Source: Ceratothoa steindachneri
Taxonomy: Eukaryota > Arthropoda > Malacostraca > Isopoda > Cymothoidae
Length of the DNA: 64,000 bases
NCBI GenBank assembly: GCA_963969495.1
Contig: OZ018333.1
Location: 13,191,420 to 13,255,419, forward strand
Direction of reading: 5' to 3'
Numbering within the stretch: the first letter of the stretch is position 1; each line of letters starts with the position of its first letter. The position numbers and the translations under genes are program-made. Below, piece by piece: positions 22,906 to 34,580 of this stretch. The notes under the pieces are model-generated. The model searched no databases. It was not told the origin of the DNA and saw only the letters and a list, made by a program, of their open reading frames with translations.

Positions 22906-25900
22906 AAGTTTTCCTTATCCTTTCTTGAATTTATGCCCTCGTTGGTTTCTCCATATTTTTCCGATAGACATTCAACACACGGTTCCCTTATCCTGTCGCA
23001 AATTGATTCCCTCGTTAGTTTCTCCGTATTTTTCCGATAGACATTCAACAGAGAGTTCCCTTATCCTGTCGAAAATTGATTCTCTCGTTGGTTTCTCCGT
23101 ATTTTACTGATAGACATTCAACACACGGTTCCCGTATCATATCGTGTAGTTATATCCTTGTTGGTTTCCCTGTATTTTATCGATAGACATTCAACAGAGG
23201 GTTCCCTTATCCTGTCAAAAATTGATTCCTTAGTTGGTTTCTCAGTACCATTCCGATAGAAATCAATACAGTGTTCGTTTATCATATCGTCAATTGATTT
23301 CCGTGTTGGTTTCTCCATATTTTTCCGATAGAAATTTAACAGACGGTTCCCTTATCCTGTCGAAAATTGATTCCCTCGTTAGTTTCTCCGTATTTTACTG
23401 ATAGTAAACACACGATTCCCGTATCATATCGTGTATTGATTTCCTTGTTAGTTTCTCCGTATTTTTTCGATAGACATTCTAAAGAGAGTTCCCTTATCCT
23501 GTCGAAAATTGATTCCCTCGTTGGTTTCTCCGTATTTTACAAAGAGACATTCAACACACGGTTCCCGTATCATATCGTGTAGTTATATCCTTGTTGGTTT
23601 CCCTGTATTTTATCGATAGACATTCAACAGAGGGTTCCCTTATCCTGTCAAAAATTGATTCCTTAGTTGGTTTCTCAGTACCATTCCGATAGAAATCAAT
23701 ACAGTGTTCGTTTATCATATCGTCAATTGATTTCCGTGTTGGTTTCTCCATATTTTTCCGATAGAAATTTAACAGACGGTTCCCTTATCCTGTCGAAAAT
23801 TGATTCCCTCGTTAGTTTCTCCGTATTTTACTGATAGTAAACACACGATTCCCGTATCATATCGTGTATTGATTTCCTTGTTAGTTTCTCCGTATTTTCC
23901 GATAGACATTCAACAGAGAGTTCCCTTATCCTGTCGAAAATTGATTCTCTCGTTGGTTTCTCCGTATTTTACTGATAGACATTCAACACACGGTTCCCGT
24001 ATCATATCGTGTAGTTATATCCTTGTTGGTTTCCCTGTATTTTATCGATAGACATTCAACAGAGGGTTCCCTTATCCTGTCAAAAATTGATTCCTTAGTT
24101 GGTTTCTCAGTACCATTCCGATAGAAATCAATACAGTGTTCGTTTATCATATCCTCAATTGATTTCCGTGTTGGTTTCTCCATATTTTTTCCGATATACA
24201 TTCAACAGAGGGTTCCCTTATTCTGTCGAAAATTGATTCCTTAGTTGGTTTCTCCGTATTTTACTGATAGACATTCAACACACGGTTCCCGTATCATATC
24301 GTGTATTTATTCCCTTGTTGGTTTCTCCGTATTTTTTCGATAGACATTCAACACACGGTTTCCTTATCCTGTCGAAAATTGATTCTCTCGTTGGTTTCTC
24401 CGTATTTTACTGATAGACATTCAACACACGGTTCCCGTATCATATCGTGTAGTTATATCCTTGTTGGTTTCCCTGTATTTTATCGATAGACATTCAACAG
24501 AGGGTTCCCTTATCCTGTCAAAAATTGATTCCTTAGTTGGTTTCTCAGTACCATTCCGATAGAAATCAATACAGTGTTCGTTTATCATATCGTCAATTGA
24601 TTTCCGTGTTGGTTTCTCCGTATTTTTTCGAAAGACATTCAACAGAGGGTTCCCTTATCCTGTCGAAAATTGATTCCTTAGTTGGTTTCTCTGTACCATT
24701 CCGATAGAAATCAATAGTGTTCGTTTATCATATCGTCAATTGATTTCCGTGTTGGTTTCTTCATATTTTTCCGATAGAAATTTAACAGACGGTTCCCTTA
24801 TCCTGTCGAAAATTGATTCCCTCGTTGGTTTTTCCGTATTTTGCTGATAGACATTCAACGCATGGTTCCCGTATCATATCGTGTATTGATTTCCTTGTTG
24901 TTTTCTCAATATTTTTCCGATATACATTCAACACAGGGTGATCTTATCCTGTCGAAAATTGATTCCTTAGTTGGTTTCTCTGTACCATTCCGATAGAAAT
25001 CAATACAGTGTTCCCTTATCATATCGTCAATTGATTTCCGTGTTGGTTTCTCCATATTTTTTTCCGATATACATTCAACAGAGGGTTCCCTTATCCTGTC
25101 GAAAATTAATTCTCTCGTTGGTTTCTCCGTATTTTACTGATAGACATTCAACACACGGTTTCCGTATCATATCGTGTGCATTATTTCCTTGTTGGTTTCC
25201 CTGTATTTTATTGATAGACATTCAACAGAGGGTTCCCTTATCCTGTCGAAAATTGATTCCTTAGTTAGTTTCTCTGTACCATTCCGATACACGTTCAATA
25301 CAGTGTTCGTTTATCATATCCTCAATTGATTTCCGTGTTGGTTTCTCCATATTTTTTCCGATATACATTCAACAGACGGTTCCCTTATCCTGTCAAAAAT
25401 TGATTCCTTTGTTGGTTTCTCCGTATTTTACTGATAGACATTCAACACACGGTTCCCGTATCATATCGTGTAGTTATTTCCTTGTTGGTTTCCCTGTATT
25501 TTATCGATAGACATTCAAAGAGGGTTTCCTTATCCTGTCGAAAATTGATTCCTTAGTTGGTTTCTCCGTATTTTACTGATAGACATTCAACACACGGTTC
25601 CCGTATCATATCGTGTATTTATTTCCTTGTTGTTTTCTCCGTATTTTTTCGATAGACATTCAACATACGGTTTCCTTATCCTGTCGCAAATTGATTCCCT
25701 CGTTAGTTTCTCCGTATTTTACTGATAGTAAACACACGGTTCCCGTATCATATCGTGTATTGCTTTTCTTGTTAGTTTCTTCGTATTTTTCCGATAGACA
25801 TTCAACAGAGAGTTCCCTTATCCCGTCGAAAATTGATTCTCTCGTTGGTTTCTCCGTATTTTACTGATAGACATTCAACACACGGTTCCCGTATCATATC

Positions 25901-27378
25901 GTGTAGTTATTTCCTTGTTGGTTTCCCTGTATTTTATCGATAGACATTCAACAGAGGGTGATCTTATCCTGTCGAAAATTGATTCCTTAGTTGGTTTCTC
26001 TGTACCATTCCGATAGAAATCAATACAGTGTTCGTTTATCATATCGTCAATTGATTTCCGTGTTGGTTTCTCCATATTTTTCCGATAGACATTCAACAGA
26101 CGGTTCCCTTATCCTGTCGAAAATTGATTCCCTCGTTGGTTTTTCCGTATTTTGCTGATAGACATTCAACACATGGTTCCCGTATCATATCCTATATTGA
26201 TTTCCTTTTGTTTTCTCCATATTTTTTCGATATACATTCAACAGAGGGTTCCCTTATACTGTCGAAAATTGATTCCTTAGTTGGTTTCTCCGTATTTTAC
26301 TGATAGACATTCAACACACGGTTCCCGTATCATATCGTCAATTGATTTCCTTGTTGGTTTCTCCGTATTTTTTCGAAAGACATTCAACAGAGGGTTCCCT
26401 TATCCTGTCGAAAATTGATTCCTTAGTTGGTTTCTCTGTACCATTCCGATAGAAATCAATACAGTGTTCCCTTATCATATCGTCAATTGATTTCCGTGTT
26501 GGTTTCTTCATATTTTTCCGATAGACATTCAACAGACGGTTCCCTTATCTTGTCAAAAATTGATTCTCTCGTTGGTTTTTCCGTATTTTACTGATAGACA
26601 TTCAACACACGGTTTCCGTATCATATCGTCAATTGATTTCCTTGTTGGTTTCTCCGTATTTTTTCGAAAGACATTCAACAGAGGGTTCCCTTATTCTGTC
26701 GAAAATTGATTCCTTAGTTGGTTTCTCCGTATTTTACTGATAGACCTTTTAACACACGGTTCCCGTATCATATCGTGTAGTTATTTCCTTGTTGGTTTCT
26801 CAGTATTTTATCGATAGACATTCAACAGAGGGTTCCCTTACCCTGTCGAAAATTGATTCCTTAGTTGGTTTCTCCGTATTTTACTGATAGACATTCAACA
26901 CACGGTTCCCGTATCATATTGTGTATTTATTTCCTTGTTGGTTTCTCCGTATTTTTTCGAAAGACATTCAACAGAGGGTTCCCTTATCCTGTCGAAAATT
27001 GATTCCTTAGTTGGTTTCTCTGTACCATTCCGATAGAAATCAATTCAGTGTTCCCTTATCATATCGTCAATTGAATTCCGTGTTGGTTTCTTCATATTTT
27101 TCCGATAGACATTCAACAGACGGTTCCCTTATCCTGTCAAAAATTGATTCTCTCGTTGGTTTTTCCGTATTTTACTGATAGACATTCAACACACGGTTTC
27201 CGTATCATATCGTGTATTTTTTTCCTTGTTGGTTTCTCCGTATTTTTTCGATAGACATTTAACACACGGTTCCCTTATCCTATTGGAAATTGATTCCTTC
27301 GTTGTTTTCTCCGTACAATTCCGATTGCCATTCAAGACAGGGTTCCCTAATCCTGTCGCGAATTAATGCCCTCGTTTG
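22906..27378 (+). repeat. Large ~72-73 bp satellite array, about 60 monomers
   Basis: Monomers of about 72-73 bp repeat the order GGTTCCCTTATCCTGTCGA, AAATTGATTCC, TTGGTTTCTCCGTATTTT, GATAGACATTCAACA. Several monomer classes are visible: CTTATCCTGTCGA, CGTATCATATCGTGT, and CGTTTATCATATCGTCAA with AGAAATCAATACAGTG. From 23,118 to about 24,650 they form a higher-order repeat of six monomers, with the marker GTAGTTATATCCTTG recurring at spacings of about 433, 432 and 438 bp. Further right the class order is more scrambled. The recurring 60-97 codon frames on both strands are repeat by-products. Confidence 0.95.
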
Positions 27379-27439
27379 GTCTCAATGCTCAACAAACCAT
27401 ACAAACATTCTTGCAATATTGTTTACTTTGCACCCCAAC

Positions 27440-27640
27440 ATACAATTTAGCATATAATCAGACAACTGAAATAGTAAGCCCTTTAAAAATATTTTTCTAT
27501 AAAGAAAACGGTAATATCTCTACTTATAGAAAACGCACTCCTGCAGCTAGAGGGCTAACTCTTATAGTTTTGGCGATTTCAATATTAATTCTTAAATTGA
27601 GGCTTTTAGTGTTCTCCATTCAAAATAATTCTTATTCTTA
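27440..27640 (+). repeat. Module M, right-flank copy
   Basis: Immediately beyond the satellite, the strings GAAAACGGTAATATCTC (27,503), GGGCTAACTCTTATAGTTT (27,552) and TTAAATTGAGGCTTTTAGTG (27,593) recreate module M in its usual order. Module M therefore brackets the large array on both sides in the same orientation. Confidence 0.8.
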
Positions 27641-27935
27641 AATGTTATTACTATTTTTATTGTATTTTATGATTTTTATTTTGTATTTTTAAATATTATT
27701 ATAATATTATTATTTTAATATTATTAGTATTTTAATATTAATTCTAACATTTTAATATTCTTATTTTAATATTATAATTATTATTCTAGTAATTTAATAT
27801 TATTTTTTATTATTTTAATATCTTAATATAAGGTAGTTTTATTATTGTAATTTATTATTCATTTTATTATTCTAACATTATTAGTAGTATTTTAATTTTA
27901 TATTATTCTAATATTTTATTTCTATTTGACCGTTG
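27641..27935. repeat. Extremely AT-rich low-complexity tract
   Basis: Irregular runs of TATTTTAATATTATTA-like sequence with almost no G or C. No strict period is visible. It separates the satellite block on the left from the short-unit minisatellite field on the right. Confidence 0.85.
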
Positions 27936-27961
27936 GCATCTTCTAATTACACATTTATTTT

Positions 27962-28105
27962 AATTGTGAGTCCTTCCTTTCATTCTTCGGATAATTACCC
28001 ATAATTCCTTAGGTGTTGCTTCGCGATCTCGTTCTTCGTTAGCTTCGTTCCATTTGTCTGCTTCTTGTTCATTTATTAGCCTTTTTAATTCTTCCTCTAC
28101 ACCTC
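27962..28105 (-). mobile_element. LINE fragment, endonuclease-RT linker (family 2)
   Basis: An uninterrupted minus frame of about 48 codons contains LINEQEADKWNE and then EATPKELWVIIRRMKG. It matches the frameshifted fragments at 7,640 and 20,060, and fits the conserved T.P..LW..I++..G signature just before RT in I-type LINEs. No flanking EN or RT could be read on either side, so it is a short relic. Positions 28,106-28,349 hold nothing else that I recognise. Confidence 0.65.
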
Positions 28106-28349
28106 TTCATGCCGTGATAGTATTGAAATCTATAAAGGCGCTTCTTTTTAATATAGATTATAAAGACCAAAACATAAAAGCCCGAGTCTGAACGCGACCC
28201 ATTCATCCAGCCCCAAATAGAACGATTTCCCAGCCTAAGCAATTGGTCAGTATTGATTGGCTTGTCTTTTGATGCCAACTTGACCGCTAAATTGGTGGCA
28301 GGAAACTATGGCTAGTCAAATCAATTGGCGTTTCCTTGAGTCAAAGTGG

Positions 28350-28950
28350 TACCTGAAATCTTTGTTATATCAGGGTCTTTGTTACATCGGGGTCTTTGTT
28401 ATATCGGGGTCTTTGCTAAATCAAGCTCTTTGCTTTTTCAGGGTATTTGTTTATTATGTTTTTTGTTATTTCCTGGTTTTTGTTTGTTTGTTTTTGTTAT
28501 TTCCTGTTATTCGTTATTAAGGGGTTTAGGTTATTTAAGGGTCTTTGTTATTTAAGGGTCTTTGTCATTTAAGGGTCTCTGTCATTTAAGGGTCTCTGTC
28601 ATTTTAGGGTCTCTGTCATTTAAGGGTCTCTGTCATTTTAGGGTCTTTGTCATTTCAGGGTCTTTAGTATTTCAGGGTCTTTGTCATTTCAGGGTCTTTT
28701 CATTACAGGGTCTTTTTCATTTCAGGGTCTTTTTCATTTCAGGGTCTTTGACTTTTCAGGGTCTTTGACTTTTCAGGGTCTTTGACTTTTCAGGGTTTTT
28801 GTCTTTTCAGGGTTTTTGTCTTTTCAGGGTTTTTATCTTTTCAGGGTCTTTTTATTTCAGGGTCTTTTTATTTCAGGGTCTTTTTATTTCAGGGTCTTTT
28901 TATTTCAGGGTCTTTTTATTTCAGGGTCTTTTTATTTCAGGGTCTTCATC
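28350..28950 (+). repeat. 16-17 bp minisatellite (AGGGTCTTTGTCATTTC type)
   Basis: Tandem units of 17 bp, diverged on the left (TTACATCGGGGTCTTTG), regular in the middle (AGGGTCTTTGTCATTTC) and shortened to 16 bp at 28,845-28,945 (AGGGTCTTTTTATTTC). Because 17 and 16 are not multiples of three, the frames that stay open here cycle through different peptides, which argues against coding. Confidence 0.95.
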
Positions 28951-28954
28951 TTTC

Positions 28955-29142
28955 TGCCTTTTCTATTTGTCTTTGTTAACTTTGTGCCTTTGTTAGCTTT
29001 GTGTCTTTGTTAGCTTTGTGTCTTTGTTAGCTTTGTGTCTTTGTTAGCTTTGTGTTCTTGTTAGCTTTGTGTTTTTGTTATCTTTGTGTTTTTGTTATTT
29101 TAGTGTCTTTATTATTTTAGTGTCTTTATTATTTTAGTGTCT
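28955..29142 (+). repeat. 17 bp minisatellite (TTTGTTAGCTTTGTGTC type)
   Basis: Continues directly from the previous array with the same unit length and a shared TCTTTGTT segment but a different remainder. It grades through TTTGTTATTTTAGTGTC into the next array. Confidence 0.9.
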
Positions 29143-29394
29143 GTGTTATTGAATAGTGAAGTGTTATTGAATAGTGAAGTGTTATTGAATAGTGAAGTGT
29201 TATTGAATAGTGAAGTGTTATTGAATAGTGAAGTGTTATTGAATAGTGAAGTGTTATTGAATAGTGAAGTGTTATTGAATAGTGAAGTGTTATTGAATAG
29301 TGAAGTGTTATTGAATAGTGAAGTGTTAATGAATAGTGAAGTGTTAATGAATAGTGAAGTGTTAATGAATAGTGAAGTGTTAATGAATAGGGAA
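29143..29394 (+). repeat. 18 bp minisatellite, 14 copies
   Basis: Ten copies of GTGTTATTGAATAGTGAA are followed by four of GTGTTAATGAATAGTGAA (the last with one more change). Both strands are open through the array because the unit is a multiple of three, giving a six-residue repeat on each strand. The T-to-A variant is confined to one contiguous block. Confidence 0.97.
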
Positions 29395-29419
29395 GTGGTA
29401 TTCAAATAGTACGTGTTAT

Positions 29420-30125
29420 TGAATTGCGTCTTTTTTGAATTCTGGATTAAATTAGGTATTGAATACTAAATTAGAGTTTATTTTTAATTAGGGATTGAAT
29501 ACTAAATTAGGATTTGATATTAAATTTGGGTTTGATATCAAATTAAGGTTTGTTGTTAATATAAGAAGTTTAGAATATTAACTTGGGTTTAAATATTAAT
29601 TTTGGGTGTGGAATATTAAATTTGGGGTGTGGAATATTAAATTTGGGGTGTGGAATATTCATTGTGGGTGTGGAATATTCATTGTGGGTGTGGGATATTC
29701 GTTTTGGGTGTGGGATATTAAATTACAATTTAGTATTTAAATAGGGTTTGATATTAAATTACGATTTGGTATTTACATAGGATTTAATATTAAATTACGA
29801 TTTGGTATTTAGATAGGGTTTAATATTGAATTACGATTTGGTATTTACATAGGGTTTGATATTGAATTACGATTTGGTATTTGCATAGGGTTTCATATTA
29901 AATTACGATTTGGTATTTACATAGGGTTTCATATTAAATTACGATTTGGTATTTACATAGGTTTCATATTAAATTACGATATGTTATTTAGATAGGGTTC
30001 AATATTAAATAACGAAATGGTATTTAGATAGGGTTTAATATTAAATTAGCATTTATATTAAATTAGGGTTTGGTAGTAGATTTGGGTTTGGCATTAAGTT
30101 AGAACTTTCTATTAAATTACGATTT
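29420..30125 (+). repeat. C-poor tandem repeats, 20-36 bp units
   Basis: Includes units such as GGGTGTGGAATATTAAATTT (29,605-29,720) and a 36 bp unit made of CATAGGGTTTCATATTAAAT plus TACGATTTGGTATTTA (29,760-30,050). These strings recur throughout the field to 42,260 and reverse-complemented at 42,349. C is rare on the plus strand. Confidence 0.85.
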
Positions 30126-30129
30126 GAAT

Positions 30130-30525
30130 ATTGATTTGGGTTTGGAATATTTTAATTTGGAGTTTGAATATTAATTTTGAGTTTGAATATTAATTTTGAG
30201 TTTGAATATTAATTTGGAGTTTGAATATTAATTTGGAGTTTGAATATTAATTTGGAGTTTGAATATTTATTTGGAGTTTGAATATTTATTTGGAGTTTGA
30301 ATATTTATTTGGAGTTTGAATATTTATTTGGAGTTTGAATATTTATTTGGAGTTTGAATATTTATTTGGAGTTTGAATATTTATTTGGAGTTTGAATATT
30401 TATTTGGAGTTTGAATATTTATTTGGAGTTTGAATATTAATTTGGAGTTTGAATATTAATTTGGAGTTTGAATATTAATTTGGAGTTTGAATATTAATTT
30501 GGAGTTTGAATATTAATTTGGGGGT
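30130..30525 (+). repeat. 19 bp minisatellite
   Basis: About 20 near-perfect copies of a 19 bp unit, TTTGGAGTTTGAATATTTA, with an ATTTAT-type block in the middle and ATTAAT-type blocks at both ends. Variants are block-wise, not interspersed. Confidence 0.95.
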
Positions 30526-31975
30526 TTAGAATATTAATTTGGGGGTTTAGAATGTTAATTTGGAGTTTAAAAATGTTAATGTTCGGGTTTGAATGTTCAT
30601 TTTGCAGTTTGAATATTAATTTGGGTGGATATTTAAAAAGGGTTTGATATTAAATTACGATTTGGTATTTAGATTTAATTTGGGTTGGAATATTAATTTG
30701 GGGTTTGAATATTAATTTGCGGCTTCAATATTAATTTTGGGTTTGGAATGTTAGTTTTGAGTTTGGAATGTTAGTTTTGAGTTTGGAATGTTAGTTTTGA
30801 GTTTGGAATGTTAGTTTGGAGTTTGGAATGTTAGTTTTGAAATTGAAATGTTAGTTTTGAAATTGAAATGTTAATTTTTAGATTGTAATGTTAATTTTGG
30901 AGGTTTCAATGTTAATTTTGGAGATGGAATGTTAATGTTGGAGTTTGGAATGTTAATGTTGGAGTTTGGAGTAATAATGTTGGTGTTTGAATATTAATTT
31001 GGTTTGATATTTAGATAGGGTTTATTAAATAACGATTTGGTATTTATATAGGTTTTGATATTAAATTATGATTTGGTATATACATAGGGTTTCATATTAA
31101 ATTAGCATTTATATTAAATTAGGGTTTATCTTAATTTAGTGTTTTGTATTAAATTATAGTTTTATATTAAATTAGGTTGAGAAGATTAAGTTGGGGTTAG
31201 AATATTAATGTTTGGGTTTTGAATGTTAATTTTGAGTTTTGAATGTTAATTTTGAGTTTGGAATGTTAATTTTTGAGTATTGAATGTTAATTTTGAGTGG
31301 AATGGTAATTTTGAGATTAGAATGTTAATGTTGAGATTGAATGTTAATTTTAGAGGTTGCAATGTTAATTTTGGAGGTTGCAATGTTAATTTGAAAGGTT
31401 TGAATGTTAATTTTACTGGATGGAATGTTAATTTTGAAGGTTGGAATCATAATGTTGCAGGTTGAAATGTTAATTTTGAAGGTTGGAATAATAATGTTGG
31501 AGTTTGGAATAATAATGTTGGAGTTTGGAAAAATAATGTTGGAGTTTGGAAAAATAATGTTGGAGTTTGGAAAAATAATTTGGTTTGATATTTATATCTG
31601 GTTTGTTATTAAATTACGATTTGGTATTTACATAGGTTTTGATATTAAATTACGATTTGGTATATTCATAGGGTTTCATATTAAATTAGCATTTATATTA
31701 AATTAGGGCTTATCTTAATTTAGTGTTTGGTATTATATGACAGTTTTATATTAAATTAGGATTTGAAGATTAAGTTGTGGTTTGAATATTAATGTTTAGC
31801 TTTGGAATGTTAATTTTCAGTTTGGAATGTTAATTTTGAGTTTGGGATGTTTATTTTGAGTTTGGAATGTTTATTTTGAGTTTGGAATCTTAATTTTGAT
31901 TATGGAATGTTAATTTTGAGTATGGAATGTTAATTTTGAGTATGGAATAATAATTGTGAGTTTGGAATAATAATT
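30526..31975 (+). repeat. Mixed 18-21 bp C-poor repeats
   Basis: A patchwork of sub-arrays: GAGTTTGGAATGTTAGTTTT (20 bp, 30,740-30,840), GGAGGTTGCAATGTTAATTTT-like units, and TTGGAGTTTGGAATAATAATG-like units, separated by pieces of the TACGATTTGGTATTTA unit. The 31,280-31,706 open frames are by-products. No gene is seen. Confidence 0.85.
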
Positions 31976-32200
31976 TTGAGTTTGGAATAATAATGTTGAG
32001 TTTGGAATAATAATGTTGAGGTTGGAATAATAATGTTGAGGTTGGAATAATAATGTTGAGGTTGGAATAATAATGTTGAGGTTGGAATAATAATGTTGAG
32101 GTTGGAATAATAATGTTGAGGTTGGAATAATAATGTTGAGGTTGGAATAATAATGTTGGAGGTTGGAATAATAATGTTGGTGTTTGGAATAATAATGTTG
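31976..32200 (+). repeat. 20 bp minisatellite (GTTGGAATAATAATGTTGAG)
   Basis: About ten copies, nearly perfect in the centre, with a TTTGGAATAATAATGTTGAG variant at the left and a TTGGAGGTTGGAATAATAAT variant at the right. The unit is entirely free of C on the plus strand. Confidence 0.95.
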
Positions 32201-32720
32201 GAGTTTGAATATTAATTTGGGTGGATATTAAATTACGATTTTTTATTTATATTGGGTTTGATATTAAATAAGCATTTATATTAAATTAGGGTTTATCTTA
32301 ATTTAGGGTTTGATATTAAATTAGCATTTATTTGAAATTTGATTTTGGTATTAAATTAGAGTTTTGTATAAAATTAGGATTTGAATATTGATTTGGGTCT
32401 TTGAATATTAAAGTTGGGGTTTGGATATCAATTTGTGGTTTGGATATCAATTTGGGGTTTGAATATTAATTTGGGTTTTGATTTTAAATGTGGGTTTGAT
32501 TTTAAATGTGGGTTCAATATTAAATGTGGATTGGATATTAAATTACGATATGGTATTTAGATAGGGTTAAATATTAAATTAGCATTTATATTAAATTAGG
32601 GTTTGGTAGTAGATTTGGGTTTGGCATTAAGTTAGAACTTTCTATTAAATTACGATTTGAATATTGATTTGGGTTTGGAATATTTTAATTTGGAGTTTGA
32701 ATATTAATTTGGAGTTTGAA
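32201..32720 (+). repeat. C-poor repeat spacer
   Basis: Diverged copies of the cassette strings (TTAAATTAGCATTTATATTA, AGTTAGAACTTTCTATTAAA) and of the 18 bp GGGTTTGATTTTAAATGT unit. It resembles 34,360-35,060 and 30,000-30,180, so blocks of the field have been copied in tandem at kilobase scale. No gene is seen. Confidence 0.8.
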
Positions 32721-33160
32721 TGTTCAATGTGGAGTTTGAATGTTCAATGTGGAGTTTGAATGTTCAATGTGGAGTTTGAATGTTCAATGTGGAGTTTGAA
32801 TGTTCAATGTGGAGTTTGAATGTTCAATGTGGAGTTTGAATGTTCAATGTGGAGTTTGAATGTTCAATGTGGAGTTTGAATGTTCAATGCGGAGTTTGAA
32901 TGTTCAATGCGGAGTTTGAATGTTCAATGCGGAGTTTGAATGTTCAATGCGGAGTTTGAATGTTCAATGCGGAGTTTGAATGTTCAATGCGGAGTTTGAA
33001 TGTTCAATGCGGAGTTTGAATGTTCAATGCGGAGTTTGAATGTTCAATGCGGAGTTTGAATGTTCAATGCGGAGTTTGAATGTTCAATGCGGAGTTTGAA
33101 TGTTCAATGCGGAGTTTGAATGTTCAATGCGGAGTTTGAATGTTCAATGCGGAGTTTGAA
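32721..33160 (+). repeat. 20 bp minisatellite, 22 copies with a block switch
   Basis: Eight copies of TGTTCAATGTGGAGTTTGAA (32,721-32,880) are followed by fourteen copies of TGTTCAATGCGGAGTTTGAA (32,881-33,160). The single T-to-C difference separates two otherwise identical blocks and creates one CpG per unit in the right block. Confidence 0.98.
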
Positions 33161-34580
33161 TGTTCCATTTGGGTAGATATTTAGATAGGGTTTTATATTA
33201 AATTACGAGTAAGTATTTAGATAGGGTTTGATATTAAATTATGATTTGGTATTTACATAGGGTTTCATATTAAATTAACATTTATATTAAATTAGGGTTT
33301 ATCTTTTTTAGTGTTTGGTATTAAATTATAGTTTTATATTAAATTAGGTTGAGAAGATTAAGTTGGGGTTAGAATATTAATGTTTGGGTTTTGAATGTTA
33401 ATTTTGAGTTTGGAATGTTAATTTTTGAGTATGGAATGTTAATTTTGAGTTTTGAATTTTTATTTTGACTTTTGAATGTTAATTTTGAGTGGAATGGTAA
33501 TTTTGAGATTGAATGTTAATTTTAGAGGTTGCAATGTTAATTTTGGAGGTTGCAATGTTAATTTTGGAGGTTGCAATGTTAATTTGAAACGTTTGAATGT
33601 TAATTTTGGAGGTTGCAATGTTAATTTTGGAGGTTGCAATGTTAATTTTGGAGGTTGCAATGTTAATTTGAAAGGTTTGAATGTTAATTTTGGAGGTTGG
33701 AATAATAATGTTGCAGGTTGAAATGTTAATTTTGAAGGTTGGAATAATAATGTTGGAGTTTGGAATAATAATGTTGGATTTTGGAATAATAATGGTATAG
33801 TTAAGGATAATAATGTTGGAGTTTGGAATAATAATTTGGTTTGATATTTAGATAGGGTTTGATATTAAATTACGATTTGGTATTTACATAGGGTTTCATA
33901 TTAAATTACGATTTGGTATTTACATAGGGTTTCATATTAAATTACGATTTGGTATTTACGATGGGTTTCATATTAAATTAGCATTTATATTAAATTAGGG
34001 TTTATCTTTTTTAGTGTTTGGTATTAAATTACAGTTTTATATTAAATTAGGATTTGAAGTTGGGGTTTGAATATTAATGTTTGGGTTTGGAATGTTAATT
34101 TTGGGTTTGGAATGTTAATTTTGAGTTTGGAATGTTAATTTTGAGTTTGGAATGTTAATTTTGAGTTTGGAATGTTAATTTTGAGTTTGGAATGTTAATT
34201 TTGAGTTTGGAATGTTACATTTGAGTTTGGAATGTTAATTTTGAGTATGGAATAATAATGTTGTTTGAAATAATAATGTTGTTTGGAATAATAATGTTGG
34301 TAGAATAATAATGTTTAGTTTAGAATAATAATGTTGGAGTTTGAATATTAATTTAGGTGGATATTAAATTACGATTTTTTATTTATATAGGGTTTGATAT
34401 TAAATTAGCATATATATTAAATAAGGGTTTATCTTAATTTAGGGTTTGATAATAAATGAGCATTTATTTGAAATTTGATTCTGGTATTAAATTAGAGTTT
34501 GGTATAAAATTAGGATTTGAATATTGATTTGGGTCTTTGAATATTAAAGTTGGGGTTTGGATATCAATTTGTGGTTTGGA
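33161..34580 (+). repeat. Mixed 18-21 bp C-poor repeats, second block
   Basis: This repeats the layout of about 30,990-32,490. It has the same succession of TACGA(T)TTGGTATTTA units, GGTTGCAATGTTAATTTTGG units (33,530-33,680), GAGTTTGGAATGTTAATTTT units (34,110-34,240) and AATAATAATGTT units, with different copy numbers. It is a diverged kilobase-scale duplicate of the preceding block. No gene is seen. Confidence 0.8.

Noticed and set aside
22906..27378. CRISPR array
   Set aside because: There are regular repeats of about 72 bp but no unique spacers between identical direct repeats. The whole unit is repetitive, which is a satellite in a eukaryotic context.
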